Source: Pirellulaceae bacterium
GTDB lineage: Bacteria; Planctomycetota; Planctomycetia; Pirellulales; Pirellulaceae
Assembly: GCA_020852965.1 (NCBI GenBank)
Contig: JADYZV010000047.1
Coordinates: 1 to 64,000, forward strand
Direction of reading: 5' to 3'
Length of the DNA: 64,000 bases
This document shows, in pieces, positions 17,989 through 27,173 of this stretch (its first letter is position 1; every line of letters starts with the position of its first letter). The notes under the pieces are model-generated. The model searched no databases and had not been told where the DNA came from. It worked only from the letters and a program-made list of their open reading frames with translations. The position numbers were made by a program, and so were the translations under genes.

Positions 17989-18773
17989 GGGTCGAATTGG
18001 TTTCTGTCCGTGTGCAGCCAGCAGTCGCTCGGGTTACTGGCCAGGATCGAGCCGGAAATCCCAATGTATGCAATGATCGAAACTATCGGCAGAGCAACGA
18101 AAAATAGCAGCATGATAGCTAGCGAAAGGTACTCCATGGCTGGAGTCATTCGACCACCATTCCCAGTGAGGGCGATCAACATCACTGTCCCACTGAGTAG
18201 ACCGGGTACCACGAGACTTGTTCCCAAGATGAAAACGCCGTGGTTGAGCCGCGGTGGTTGGAAGGCTAGTCGAGAAAGCTTTTCCTCAACGCCGCCCGTC
18301 CATTGATGGGTTTTGGGGTGGACCCAGACTCGGATAGAATGACGCCAAGCATGGAACGCAGCGTAGAGTCCTATGAGCGTCGTCAGGCCAACGCCGCCAG
18401 CGATCGTCAACATGGCTGTCGCAAACTTGGTCATGTCGGGTTGGATACCAATTCGAGTGTTGATGGCGATCAAGATCACAACTGTCGCGAATGCTGAGGC
18501 CGCAGCCAGCCAAAGGGCATCGGCCAAATAAAAATACCACAGCGTATTGGCACGCGTCCGGCGACCTAGGCTCAGTTCATAGGCGCGAAGCCACCAGCCG
18601 GTTCGCAGGGCAGGGAGCGCCGCGATGACCGACGGAATTAGCGTTGCCACGACGACACTGGATGTTAACCAGTAAATGAGCAGCAATACTGGCAATACAG
18701 CAGGCCACAGCCAAACTGTCATTCCCAATCCTCTGCCGCGCGTCGGAGAATCCAGGTAGCGATCGTGCAACAT
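17985..18773 (-). CDS. Membrane protein of unknown function, coupled to DUF2071
   Basis: About 262 residues with six predicted membrane helices (for example TVWLWPAVLPVLLLIYWL and YLSLAIMLLFFVALPIV). No family recognised. The open frame runs to 19046, but that extension lies antisense over the DUF2071-type gene and has no hydrophobic or conserved features, so ATG at 18773 (HDRYLDSPTRG follows) is chosen. Its stop overlaps the start of the downstream DUF2071 gene by 4 bases. Function is not predictable from sequence; it may be a partner of the DUF2071 protein. Confidence 0.7.
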   Translation of the reverse strand: MLHDRYLDSPTRGRGLGMTVWLWPAVLPVLLLIYWLTSSVVVATLIPSVIAALPALRTGWWLRAYELSLGRRTRANTLWYFYLADALWLAAASAFATVVILIAINTRIGIQPDMTKFATAMLTIAGGVGLTTLIGLYAAFHAWRHSIRVWVHPKTHQWTGGVEEKLSRLAFQPPRLNHGVFILGTSLVVPGLLSGTVMLIALTGNGGRMTPAMEYLSLAIMLLFFVALPIVSIIAYIGISGSILASNPSDCWLHTDRNQFDP

Positions 18774-18885
18774 GTGGAATAACGTCTCTGGTTCTGGGCG
18801 TGAAACAACTAAAGGCCACTCTGTTAAGCTGGGCTCAGGTAGTACGGTTACAATCTTACCTAAAGTCTTAGCAAAGGCATCGACG

Positions 18886-19641
18886 GTGCGAATTCCGACT
18901 ATCCAGGGAACTATAGATCGCCGCATCTTGGCGAATTTTCGAGTTGATCCGGATGTTCTAGCGAAGATCTTGCCCTCGCCATTTCGTCCACAGACGGTCG
19001 CGGGATTTGGAATCGCTGGCATCTGCCTGATTCGACTAAAGCACATTCGTCCGAAGGGTTTTCCGGCAGGGTTAGGTATTTCCTCAGAAAACGCGGCACA
19101 TCGAATCGCCGTCGAGTGGGACGCAGGAGGTGAACTGCGCTCGGGTGTCTATATTCCGCGTCGCGATACCTCATCGATGCTCAACGCTTGGGCCGGTGGC
19201 CGCATCTTTCCGGGAGTACACCATCGGGCCAGTTTTGATGTCCACGAATCGGAGACAAACTTCCGAATCGAGATGAGCAGTCTTGATGAATCGGCACATG
19301 TGCTAGTTGACGGACAAATCGCAACCAGCCTTGCACCCAACTCTGTCTTTGCATCCGTGGCTGAGGCCTCGCAGTTTTTCGCAGCGGGGTCGCTGGGCTA
19401 CTCTCCAGCCGGAGGGCAGCGTGAGTTCGACGGATTGGAGCTGAGGACTTTCGATTGGCGAGTAGAACCGCTGCAAGTTACCCACGTGGAATCGACTTTC
19501 TTTGATGACCGAGATGTGTTTCCACCAGGCATCGTTGAATTCGATAATGCGCTTCTAATGCGTGGGATCGAACACGAATGGCATAGCCGCGAACCCCTGT
19601 GCTGTGAACCGGAACAACGGCGGACCAAAGTAGGCAGTTAG
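18886..19641 (+). CDS. DUF2071-like protein
   Basis: About 251 residues beginning at GTG 18886 (VRIPTIQGTIDRRILANFRV). This start matches the usual N-terminal block of the family as I remember it, and the preceding in-frame sequence overlaps the divergent membrane gene. Further features are VLAKILPSPFRPQ, GIAGICLIRLKHIRPKGFP and a beta-rich C-terminal half. Function unknown; the fold is probably that of acetoacetate decarboxylase-like proteins. It is divergent from the membrane/DUF2071 pair with 112 bases between starts and overlaps the next leftward gene by 4 bases at its 3' end. Confidence 0.75.
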   Translation: MRIPTIQGTIDRRILANFRVDPDVLAKILPSPFRPQTVAGFGIAGICLIRLKHIRPKGFPAGLGISSENAAHRIAVEWDAGGELRSGVYIPRRDTSSMLNAWAGGRIFPGVHHRASFDVHESETNFRIEMSSLDESAHVLVDGQIATSLAPNSVFASVAEASQFFAAGSLGYSPAGGQREFDGLELRTFDWRVEPLQVTHVESTFFDDRDVFPPGIVEFDNALLMRGIEHEWHSREPLCCEPEQRRTKVGS

Positions 19642-20372
19642 GCCTTGGCCCGAGTCAGTAATTTGCGAAACAAGACCAAATGCCCAAGCAAGGCACCGGC
19701 TACGGCAATCGAGACAATCCAACTGTACGGGAAATGGTAGACCAGTAGAACTGGCGGATCGTTCATGTACTGCCGGAACGGCATGGGGCTGGACGTGAGC
19801 GCAATAGATATGACAACAGCAAGCAGAGTCGCTCCTACGACATTGAAAAGCCAGACGGCAGCTCGTGGGATTTGGCCGAGAATGGCCCAGGCTCCCAAGA
19901 CGATAGCCATGATACCCGTTGCAATGTCAAAATTGTGGCCTTCGTAGGTCATCTGCACTGGGAGCGTCCCGCCTTTGTACCAATTGTGCAGGATCAGCTC
20001 CAAGGGCAGCCGAAAAGCATGAAAACCAATCAAGGCGGCTAGCGGCAGCCGGGCTAGTCGCAAGCCAGTGGATGAGGAAGCAATAAGGACGGCCAAGACA
20101 AAGCTCGTTCCAACCAGAAACATGGAAGGTGGAGGGAGCATCTTCGTTTCCAAGATGCCAGACAGCGGGACAACTGCGCCGATCGTCAGCCAGACTGACA
20201 TGCAACTGGCAGCAACAATTCCCCACCGTCCTTTGGTATCAACTGGTTCGCCCGTGGGGCCTCCACGCCAGATCCCGGCAGCGATCGCGATGGAAACAAA
20301 TGCGATGACGGCAACGAAGGCTACGCTCGAACCAAGCGAGGGAGTCACCATCTCGGGCATATCTGGAATCAT
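19638..20372 (-). CDS. Seven-helix membrane protein of unknown function
   Basis: About 244 residues from ATG 20372 (MIPDMPEMVTPS); the frame extends to 20450 but the added part is not hydrophobic and looks unconserved. Seven hydrophobic helices are visible (for example SVAFVAVIAFVSIAIAAGIW and TGIMAIVLGAWAILG). Conserved-looking polar spots are FHAFRLPLELILH and YHFPYSWIV. No transporter or enzyme family recognised. It converges with the DUF2071-like gene and shares 4 bases with it. Confidence 0.68.
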   Translation of the reverse strand: MIPDMPEMVTPSLGSSVAFVAVIAFVSIAIAAGIWRGGPTGEPVDTKGRWGIVAASCMSVWLTIGAVVPLSGILETKMLPPPSMFLVGTSFVLAVLIASSSTGLRLARLPLAALIGFHAFRLPLELILHNWYKGGTLPVQMTYEGHNFDIATGIMAIVLGAWAILGQIPRAAVWLFNVVGATLLAVVISIALTSSPMPFRQYMNDPPVLLVYHFPYSWIVSIAVAGALLGHLVLFRKLLTRAKA

Positions 20373-20822
20373 TGGTACTCGACTTGACCGGAAGCGATGC
20401 GTGTACAAACAACCTGGGAAGGTGAATGAAAACTGCACGCAACTGGCCAAGCAGTTTCAACCACGTTCATTATTATTACAGTGGGGGGAACGGCTCACAC
20501 TGCCAGGAATGCCAAAAGCCCACTATTCCCCGCTGATCACACGGGCCGCAAGAGTCTGCCAGTGGTAGACGCTCGGGCACGAGTCATCAGGGTAACAGAA
20601 AACCAATCTCCAGAACTCACGTACGCCAACGCTTCCTCGATGCTATGGAATCGAGCAAGGTTCGGCGGGTTAAAAACTGCTAATGGTTGAAAGAGCAATT
20701 CGTTCGGCAATGGCCGGAAAGTTTGAGAGGTGATCGGTGGTCATAATGAACCTTCCAAAAACCTACTCGTGACAGATTCAAAACTGAATCCTTAGACGTT
20801 GTGTGCTAGGAAATGGGAGCGC
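20373..20822. other. Intergenic region without a recognisable gene
   Basis: 450 bases between two leftward genes. One short rightward frame (20481-20690) has no features. No terminator or repeat was evident. Confidence 0.5.
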
Positions 20823-21092
20823 CTAGTCGCTCAGTTTCTCTGGATCGAAGCTGGTCGATCCGCCCGCGTTGTCGAAGATCCACGAGTGAGCTTGGTCAAC
20901 AACTTTCGCCACCAGCGGTAAGTCGTCGCGGCCAAATGAATTCGAGTCCTTCCATTGCTCGCCGTCGCGATACAATCGAGTAATCGTCACATTGTGTCGC
21001 GCGCCGTTCTGGGTTTCGTTTTCCCAAATGGCCGCTTTGATGCGCCCTAGACGGACTTCGTGAACGGGTCGAACCACTTGTTTGGTTGCCAT
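20823..21092 (-). CDS. Small conserved hypothetical protein
   Basis: 89 residues from ATG 21092 (MATKQVVRPVHEVRLG); an upstream ATG at 21125 would add 11. The sequence RLGRIKAAIWENETQNGARH, then VTITRLYRDGEQWKDSNSF and LAKVVDQAHSWIF, resembles a small beta-rich family I recall from planctomycetes and integrative elements; its function is unknown. It precedes no gene directly and lies downstream of the 21174-21572 hypothetical and the DUF932 gene, with which it may form an operon. Confidence 0.7.
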   Translation of the reverse strand: MATKQVVRPVHEVRLGRIKAAIWENETQNGARHNVTITRLYRDGEQWKDSNSFGRDDLPLVAKVVDQAHSWIFDNAGGSTSFDPEKLSD

Positions 21093-21173
21093 GCTGGCAA
21101 TCTCCTTTTCAAAAACAGGGAACAAATGATGGCTGACTCACATGAGAAAGCCGGAAGGTTGAGCCCCTGCCGT

Positions 21174-21572
21174 CTAGTCGCGATTGCGACAGCGGCAACA
21201 GAGCCCGAGAAAGTTTTCAGACGCTCCCGCGGGAACATACTGAATATTGGCCCAGCCCTGTTTCATTGCCGTAGCAAACGACTCAGGACCTTCGTGCAAG
21301 CATTTGGTGCAAATCAAGACGAACGGGACGTCAGCTGGAATACCGTTCGGATCATCGAGAACTAGTCTGCTGCGCCGCAGGGCAAATTCACAAGCTGCTC
21401 TGGCGACCACAACATTCCAATCCGAACCTAGCTCAGTCGGATAGTTGGTCTCGGGTGGAAAGCCTCCTTTACCCAGCCAATCCAGCAGAGCTTGGCTGAG
21501 GTCGAGGACATCGTCCCACTCTCGTCTGCTCCATGCACGGAGCAGCATGTCCCAGGTTGTTTGTGGATCCAT
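21174..21572 (-). CDS. Small hypothetical protein with Cys cluster
   Basis: 132 residues from ATG 21572 (MDPQTTWDMLLRAWSRREWDD), which lies 5 bases after the DUF932 stop; the frame reaches 21614 but that would overlap. The N-terminus is helical and Trp-rich; the C-terminus has a Cys set (CTKC and CCRC) that could bind zinc. No family recognised. Position between the DUF932 gene and the small 89-residue protein suggests a common operon. Confidence 0.65.
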   Translation of the reverse strand: MDPQTTWDMLLRAWSRREWDDVLDLSQALLDWLGKGGFPPETNYPTELGSDWNVVVARAACEFALRRSRLVLDDPNGIPADVPFVLICTKCLHEGPESFATAMKQGWANIQYVPAGASENFLGLCCRCRNRD

Positions 21573-21576
21573 GGTA

Positions 21577-22596
21577 CTAGACCGCCAAGGATAGGATCGC
21601 ACCGATCTTAGCATCCAACTCTGCCCGGTCGCCGGCCAGTCGGACCGATTGCGACAATCGCGTCAACGCATCAACGACCGCAAAGATGGTAAAGCCACCC
21701 TGTTCGCGAGCGATTTCCAACACGTCTGCCACCAAACCGCGCGGGAGGCCCTGCTGCGTCAGTCGCTTGATGACATCATCCGCATCGTGTCCGAGACGTT
21801 CCTTCATCGCCTTTCGCATGCACTCGACGAACCCATCGCGACGCACATCGCACTTCGCCACTAAGTTCTCGATTATGCGGCGAATATCATTGAGACCATC
21901 GCGCACCTTCGCAGTGTGCTTGCGGGTGAACTCAACGACTTCGACGGCGTCCCATACGATGTGGTTCTGGCAGACTCGCTGAAACCAAAACGTTTGGATA
22001 CCCAACGTACGACGCCCGACTTCCGAATTCCACAGGAAGAAGCCAGGTGCGAATGCCTCGCCCTCGATCTCGGCCCAGCCAGTGGGGTCGATCAAGAAAG
22101 CAAACATATCCTGCTCGCCGCAATAGAGTCCACTACTCGTGCCGTCGGCTGCAATTTGTGGCGGCGAGAAGTCCGAGGTAAATTCCTTGACGAGATTCAG
22201 GAGTTCAATGTTCCACAGGCGCGTGTACGACGCACCATGGATCGAGCGGACGTGCTCGCCGGTCGTAAGCAGTTGCAGCGGTTTATCCGTGTGCGGCAAG
22301 GTCTCTTCAAACGCCTTGCTGGCCGTCTTGGGTGAGAGGCGATTGATCGTATCTCTACTAATGCCGGCCATGCGGCAAAGCTGCGAGAAGGACCAGTCCG
22401 TCAACTGAAATTCCGCTGAGTTTTCGAGACTGAGCGTCATGTCGTGTGTAAGCACCAACTCCTGAGGGCGACTCCACAGGTCGTCCGACGCAATATGATC
22501 GTCGGCGCATTTACTGTAGAGCGCGTGAAAGGATGGAAAACACTCGTCGGGAGATCTACGAAATAGCTCGTGATGAGCACGGGTCAAGGTCGCCAT
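21577..22596 (-). CDS. DUF932 plasmid/phage-like protein
   Basis: 339 residues of the DUF932 family, found on plasmids, phages and integrative elements; its exact role is unknown. Family blocks include DWSFSQLCRMAGISRDTINRL, RSIHGASYTRLWN and FGFFLWNSEVG-like FAPGFFLWNSEVGRRTLGI, then FWFQRVCQNHIVW. ATG at 22596 is chosen over the frame start at 22689 because AGGAG stands 8 bases upstream. With topB and the recombinase to the left it supports a mobile-element origin for this region. No truncation is apparent. Confidence 0.87.
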   Translation of the reverse strand: MATLTRAHHELFRRSPDECFPSFHALYSKCADDHIASDDLWSRPQELVLTHDMTLSLENSAEFQLTDWSFSQLCRMAGISRDTINRLSPKTASKAFEETLPHTDKPLQLLTTGEHVRSIHGASYTRLWNIELLNLVKEFTSDFSPPQIAADGTSSGLYCGEQDMFAFLIDPTGWAEIEGEAFAPGFFLWNSEVGRRTLGIQTFWFQRVCQNHIVWDAVEVVEFTRKHTAKVRDGLNDIRRIIENLVAKCDVRRDGFVECMRKAMKERLGHDADDVIKRLTQQGLPRGLVADVLEIAREQGGFTIFAVVDALTRLSQSVRLAGDRAELDAKIGAILSLAV

Positions 22597-23230
22597 GGCA
22601 GTTACTCCTGCAAAAAAGGCAACTACGAAACGGTTACCCTTCCACGATGGATGGGCTGTGGGCAGGCTCTTCCAGGCCAGCCAGTCCACAACCCACCCTT
22701 CATGAACAGTTTTTCTGCTGCGTTTTTCAATAAAACCAAGAGACCACCGGCCTCATGCGCCAGTTGCGAGGCGCATGCTCCGGAAGCGGCCTTCTACTCG
22801 TTACTCGATTGTGTGGTCCAAGGAGCGAAACACTTGGTTCCATATCAGATGTGGCGATCAATGTCCAAACTGCGCCATCTTGGCAATTCTCAGGAAGCAG
22901 CCAATCCGCGGAGCCCGAGTGATGCTCACTGCGTCGACCAGTATTTGACGCGTTGCTGTAACCTGGAATTGAGCTCCGAAAAGCGTAAGCGTTCTAGGGG
23001 ATTGCTGCTTGAGAGGCTTCGTCGTCTATCATCCGTCGGGGCTCGCCCGCTGAGGCCGAAGGCCCTTGGCCCCGCACGGTGATGGACGACGAAGCGCATG
23101 CAACTTACTCAGTTTGCGCCGCCTCGCAGTCGGGCTCATGAGAGGCTTTGTTGTCGGATTCCCGATGGGCTCATCGCCCACTACCGACGCGATTGCTGGC
23201 CAGCGGTATTGTTACAAATGCCACTTTGCC
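22597..23230. other. Intergenic region with a long inverted repeat
   Basis: 634 bases between the DUF932 and kinase genes. Frames on the plus strand (22570-23082 and others) are unsupported. It contains an imperfect 27-base inverted repeat (23016-23095), and GAGAGGCTT occurs twice (23011 and 23144), each time followed by a similar T/G/C-rich stretch. Confidence 0.55.
23016..23095. repeat. Long imperfect inverted repeat
   Basis: Left arm 23016-23042 (GCTTCGTCGTCTATCA...GGGGC) pairs with right arm 23069-23095 at 22 of 27 positions around a 26-base GC-rich loop. The outer 11 bases are perfect. It would form a stable hairpin in RNA or single-stranded DNA. Nature unknown: recombination site, mobile palindrome or structured RNA. 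Confidence 0.65.
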
Positions 23231-26080
23231 CTAGTCGGCTGTGTTACTCAATTGGCTCCGCCCGCGATCTTTTTCGTCAATCAGGAATTCGCATTCGGGT
23301 AGATCCTGCTGTAACTGACGCAACTCGTCCGCTGGCAAATCGACGCCAATCAGGCTCAATTGCCGTAGGTTCTTTAGACCCGCTAGCCGCAGAGGCACGA
23401 ATGCTTGGGTGCGGGCGTCATTGAGATTCAATTGCTCAAGAGCCGATAGCGAAGCAAGAATCTCAATTGACTCCTCAGTCAGCGAGATTTCAGTTCGAGA
23501 GAGATCCAATTGTTTGAGTGCACTCAAGCCTTGCAATCCATCAATACTTTGTAGCTTGGTACCGGACAGGTCCAAGGCCTGCAGTCCTTTGAGTGAGGAA
23601 AGGTCTGGAAGCATTGAAATCTCGGTATCACTCAAATTCAGTTGGCTGAGCCCATTGAACTGGGGAAGGTACGACAGCTCTTGATCAGCAATTTCTTTGG
23701 CGTCATGGAGGTCGAGATACCTGATGGAATCAATTGCAGGCAATGCGTCGACATCTATTGGATCCGCTAGCGACCAAGTTGCAGAATTGTCGTCGCGCAT
23801 ATCGGCGAACAAATCCATCGCCCACAACAATGCCTTTTCGGTAGGAGTAGCTGCTATACGGCGATGCAATTCTTCGCGGGTGACGGCTACTGTCCTGCCG
23901 CCTGGATAGCGGAGCGAATGTGCGAGATAACGGTCATAATCTTCAGGTGCACTCAGTAAAGCACCGGCCGCATTGAAGGACAACCTCTGCCCATCGTCAA
24001 ACGCGATGCCCGTCCAGCGGACAGCTGGGAGTGAGCGGTCAAACTCACCTACGGTAGTTTGCTTTTGACTCACCCTCCCAGCCGCCATAAACACGACTCG
24101 CGAACCGCTGGTAAGGTTTGCCTGATACGGATCGGCATGCCCAGACAGAGCTGGTGTTGTGATGCCAAATTCAGCATTACTTTCGCCGTCAAACGTGTAC
24201 TGTTTGCCTATGCCATCCTGACATGAAAGCAACTTGCCAGACTGCAGTTGAACAAAGGATTCGGGCAATCCAGAGAGCGAGAGTGAACCCAAACGCTCAA
24301 GTCCCTTCTGGGGTGAAACGCGCATCACCGCCCCTGCGGCGAAGGTCTGCGAATCGTCCGCCCAAACAACTTTGCGTGCGAGGAGACCATTGACCGAGAC
24401 TAACTGGCGGTATTCCTTGAGAGTTGGCAAATGAAGTGCCAGGACTTCGCCGCGTGCTTGTGGTTCGCGGGGATCTTGGCGAATCGTCACCAGCCACTGG
24501 CTGTCGGGACTGATCGAAATGCAGCGGTCGACACCTTGTTCGATGAGCGAGAATTCATGTACAGTTTTTGCCTCGTCGGCCACGTCGAGTACGTGCAACC
24601 GATGCTTATCCGTGGCAGGCTCGTGAGTCACCCAGGCCAACCAGCGACCATCCGGACTCCACGTCGGCGGCGGGATGAAAGGGACGAACGCGGGCGAGGT
24701 CCAAATCGGCTCATCGCCGTCTGAGAACAGCAGAATCTGTCCGGACTGTTCTGCATAGCGAATCACCGCGAAGCGATCATCCGCAGGGCTCCACATTGGA
24801 TTCCCTATTCGCAAGCCGGCTAATGTTCGGACTTCATTTCCCTGCATATCAAAGATTCTACCGACGCCATTTACATCGCGCATCAGGATCTGTTGTGTAC
24901 GTGCATTCCAACAGACTTCCGTCGAGTTCACCAATAAGCTTTGGGCTAGCTTGACATAGTCATTCGCGGTTCCGTCGGCGTTCCAAATCGAAAGTGCGCA
25001 ATCCGTGACGTTAGCGGCATGCACTGCGGTCAGTAAGCCTTGCGCGTTGAATGTCGCAGAAGCTGGCGCCAGGGGCTGTGGCCATTCGGCGGCTGCCAGC
25101 TGTCGCCCAGAGGGATGGAATTTGCGCACTGCCCCATCCGGTACCGGTGCATTGAGAATGCGATTCGCCTTGGCTACGAATCCTTCATCTTGCTCGGACG
25201 GATAGGGTGTCGAACCCGTTAGCAGTACATATAGCGTTGCGCCCAGCGAATAAACGTCAGTGCGAGTATCAACCGAGCGTGGGCTGCGCAGTTGCTCTGG
25301 CGACATAAAGTCGGGAGTACCCAGGATTTGATCCCCACGAGTAAGCTCGGTCACCTGAGTATCGCCTTCTGGCGCGTGTAACTGTGCTAGGCCGAGGTCG
25401 AGAACGCGGACCACACCGTGTCGATCAAGTACCAGATTGCCTGGTTTAATGTCGCGATGTGTAATTGCCTGTTCGTGGGCGTATTGAATTCCGAGTGCTG
25501 CCTGCCTAACCGCTTCACAGGCGGATGCTACCGAGAATTGCTGGCCGGAGGCTTTGAGCTGCTTTTGGATATTGGAAAGAGAATCACCATCGACGAAATC
25601 CATGACGAGGTACGGTGAACCGTTTTCGATATCTGCGTGGTGGGCGGCGATAATGTTCGGGTGCGACAAAGCGCCAATCGCCCTCACTTCTCGTCGAAAG
25701 CGGGCCAAGAGCTCCGAGTTCGACTTCATATCGGTGTGGATGACTTTGACGGCCTGAATCTTGCCAAGCTCACGATGCCGGGCTTTGTAGACGGCTCCCA
25801 TGCCACCGCGGCCAATTTCTTCTAAGAATTCAAACGGCCCGATACTCACCAGCGGATGCGCTTCGCCGGCCAATTGGCGAATCAGATCCAGGTCTGCCAA
25901 ACGCTCCAGCAGCTCCTGAACATCCTCCTGCGTGTCGGGCGGGACGGCCTTGCCAGCCAATGCTTCTCGCACAAATCCATCGATGTCCTCTTCGGTAACA
26001 CTATTGGACATCGCCAACGTCTCCTCCGCGGGAGGGGCGTCGGTGCTCGGTGCTTTGGCTGGATTCTTGCGGATGTTCAT
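23231..26080 (-). CDS. Ser/Thr protein kinase with truncated C-lobe, beta-propeller and leucine-rich repeats
   Basis: 949 residues. The Hanks-type kinase starts near 83 with the glycine loop GRGGMG (90-95), Lys112 (AVKVI), Glu131, HRDIKPGN (208-215), DLG (228-230, DFG variant) and GTPDFMSPEQL (254-264). The C-lobe stops near 316 (NAPVPDGA): the usual helices G-I with the final Arg are missing, and the chain runs straight into a WD40/TolB-like beta-propeller (about 320-760; repeats such as WSPDGRWLAWV). Leucine-rich repeats follow (about 800-930; LDLSGTKLQSIDGLQGL). No membrane helix is visible, so it is probably cytosolic. It lies 88 bases downstream of an ECF sigma gene, the usual planctomycete pairing. 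It may be weakly active or a scaffold. Confidence 0.9.
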   Translation of the reverse strand: MNIRKNPAKAPSTDAPPAEETLAMSNSVTEEDIDGFVREALAGKAVPPDTQEDVQELLERLADLDLIRQLAGEAHPLVSIGPFEFLEEIGRGGMGAVYKARHRELGKIQAVKVIHTDMKSNSELLARFRREVRAIGALSHPNIIAAHHADIENGSPYLVMDFVDGDSLSNIQKQLKASGQQFSVASACEAVRQAALGIQYAHEQAITHRDIKPGNLVLDRHGVVRVLDLGLAQLHAPEGDTQVTELTRGDQILGTPDFMSPEQLRSPRSVDTRTDVYSLGATLYVLLTGSTPYPSEQDEGFVAKANRILNAPVPDGAVRKFHPSGRQLAAAEWPQPLAPASATFNAQGLLTAVHAANVTDCALSIWNADGTANDYVKLAQSLLVNSTEVCWNARTQQILMRDVNGVGRIFDMQGNEVRTLAGLRIGNPMWSPADDRFAVIRYAEQSGQILLFSDGDEPIWTSPAFVPFIPPPTWSPDGRWLAWVTHEPATDKHRLHVLDVADEAKTVHEFSLIEQGVDRCISISPDSQWLVTIRQDPREPQARGEVLALHLPTLKEYRQLVSVNGLLARKVVWADDSQTFAAGAVMRVSPQKGLERLGSLSLSGLPESFVQLQSGKLLSCQDGIGKQYTFDGESNAEFGITTPALSGHADPYQANLTSGSRVVFMAAGRVSQKQTTVGEFDRSLPAVRWTGIAFDDGQRLSFNAAGALLSAPEDYDRYLAHSLRYPGGRTVAVTREELHRRIAATPTEKALLWAMDLFADMRDDNSATWSLADPIDVDALPAIDSIRYLDLHDAKEIADQELSYLPQFNGLSQLNLSDTEISMLPDLSSLKGLQALDLSGTKLQSIDGLQGLSALKQLDLSRTEISLTEESIEILASLSALEQLNLNDARTQAFVPLRLAGLKNLRQLSLIGVDLPADELRQLQQDLPECEFLIDEKDRGRSQLSNTAD

Positions 26081-26168
26081 GGAAAAACGGGGACGTAGTG
26101 GGTGAGGCTGGATCGAGTCCTATCGCTGCTTGAGAGTACAAACTCGGGCGCGTTACGGCATCCGCCGA

Positions 26169-26810
26169 TTAAGCGCTATTTTCTGAGCCATCGATCAGAA
26201 TTCCTTCGAGCTCATTGCGAATTCGCGTTCGCACGCGATGCGCAGCCTGCCGGACTGCATTGGGTGTCATGCCCAATTGCTGAGCCACTGCTGGACCGTC
26301 GATTTTCTGGATTCCGAACATTTCAAAAGCTTGCCACACTCGCGGGTCAAAATCTGCCTGAATGTTGCTGAGGATACTGCTCACTAGTTGGTTCCGGAAA
26401 TCAGCTGCTGAATCATCCACAGACGCGGGATCCGTTACCTCCTGCAGAATTCGCTGATAGGCGTCTCCTCCCGGCGAACCGGGTTTCGCCAGAAAGCGTT
26501 CGCAAAAGGTCGCAATCTCGCGACGCACGATCGTAAAAACCCAGTATCGCAACTTCAGATCCTTGCCATTGCGATCGAACTCGGAGATGTAGCGATAGAT
26601 CTTTACCAGAACCGCTTGAACAATCTCTTCGGCGTCTTCGTGCCTTAAATTGCGGCTCTTACAGAACTGGTAGATGGTACGTCCCCAGATTTGGACCAAT
26701 TTATTCCAAGCGGTTTCACTACCGCGGCGCAAGGCCGAAACGAGACTATAGGGAGTTTCATCGTCGGGAGACTGGTATTCAGCGAAACTGCGGGTTTCGA
26801 ATTCTGCCAT
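26169..26810 (-). CDS. ECF-type RNA polymerase sigma factor (kinase-associated)
   Basis: 213-residue sigma-70 family protein with sigma2 (AWNKLVQIWGRTIYQFCKS, HEDAEEIVQAVLVKIYRYI, LRYWVFTIVRREI) and sigma4 (GPAVAQQLGMTPNAVRQAAHRVRTRI, a helix-turn-helix). No anti-sigma gene is adjacent; instead a protein kinase gene follows on the same strand. Planctomycetes have ECF groups genetically linked to protein kinases, so phosphorylation control is likely by analogy. Its target promoters are unknown. Confidence 0.9.
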   Translation of the reverse strand: MAEFETRSFAEYQSPDDETPYSLVSALRRGSETAWNKLVQIWGRTIYQFCKSRNLRHEDAEEIVQAVLVKIYRYISEFDRNGKDLKLRYWVFTIVRREIATFCERFLAKPGSPGGDAYQRILQEVTDPASVDDSAADFRNQLVSSILSNIQADFDPRVWQAFEMFGIQKIDGPAVAQQLGMTPNAVRQAAHRVRTRIRNELEGILIDGSENSA

Positions 26811-27173
26811 TTGAAACGGTTGCTCGAAAACAATGGGCCATATGAGTTTGAGGGCGAATGAGCCTTCGACGAGTCGCTCAATTGTAATCTAAGTCGGCCT
26901 GCGACAAGTGCTTAGAGTCAGCGGCCCAAAGCCTAAAGTGAGCGTGACTTTGATCAACGAGCCTCCGGTGCAATTTCGCCGTAACGGCGGTGTGTTTGAT
27001 CCCCTGAACCCAACCGCACGTCTGCTGTCGGTTAGTCAGCCGTAGCGGATGGAAATCACCAATTCGCAGCAGCCACATCATTGGTTGTTACCCGCGTGCA
27101 GCTCGAAGCGTCTTCGGGGCGTCGCGGGCGTAAGATTTCGTCACTCAGTTTCACAAAGCAAAGGGTCCTATCG
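26811..27173. other. Divergent promoter region
   Basis: 363 bases between the divergent sigma factor gene and the secreted hypothetical. No supported gene, repeat or recognisable promoter consensus was found. Confidence 0.5.

Noticed and set aside
18774-19046. Long N-terminal extension of the membrane protein
   Set aside because: Antisense to the DUF2071-like gene, hydrophilic and without features; ATG 18773 explains the protein better.
22570-23082. 170-residue rightward frame beside the kinase gene
   Set aside because: Overlaps the start of the DUF932 gene antisense and the long hairpin; composition is not protein-like.
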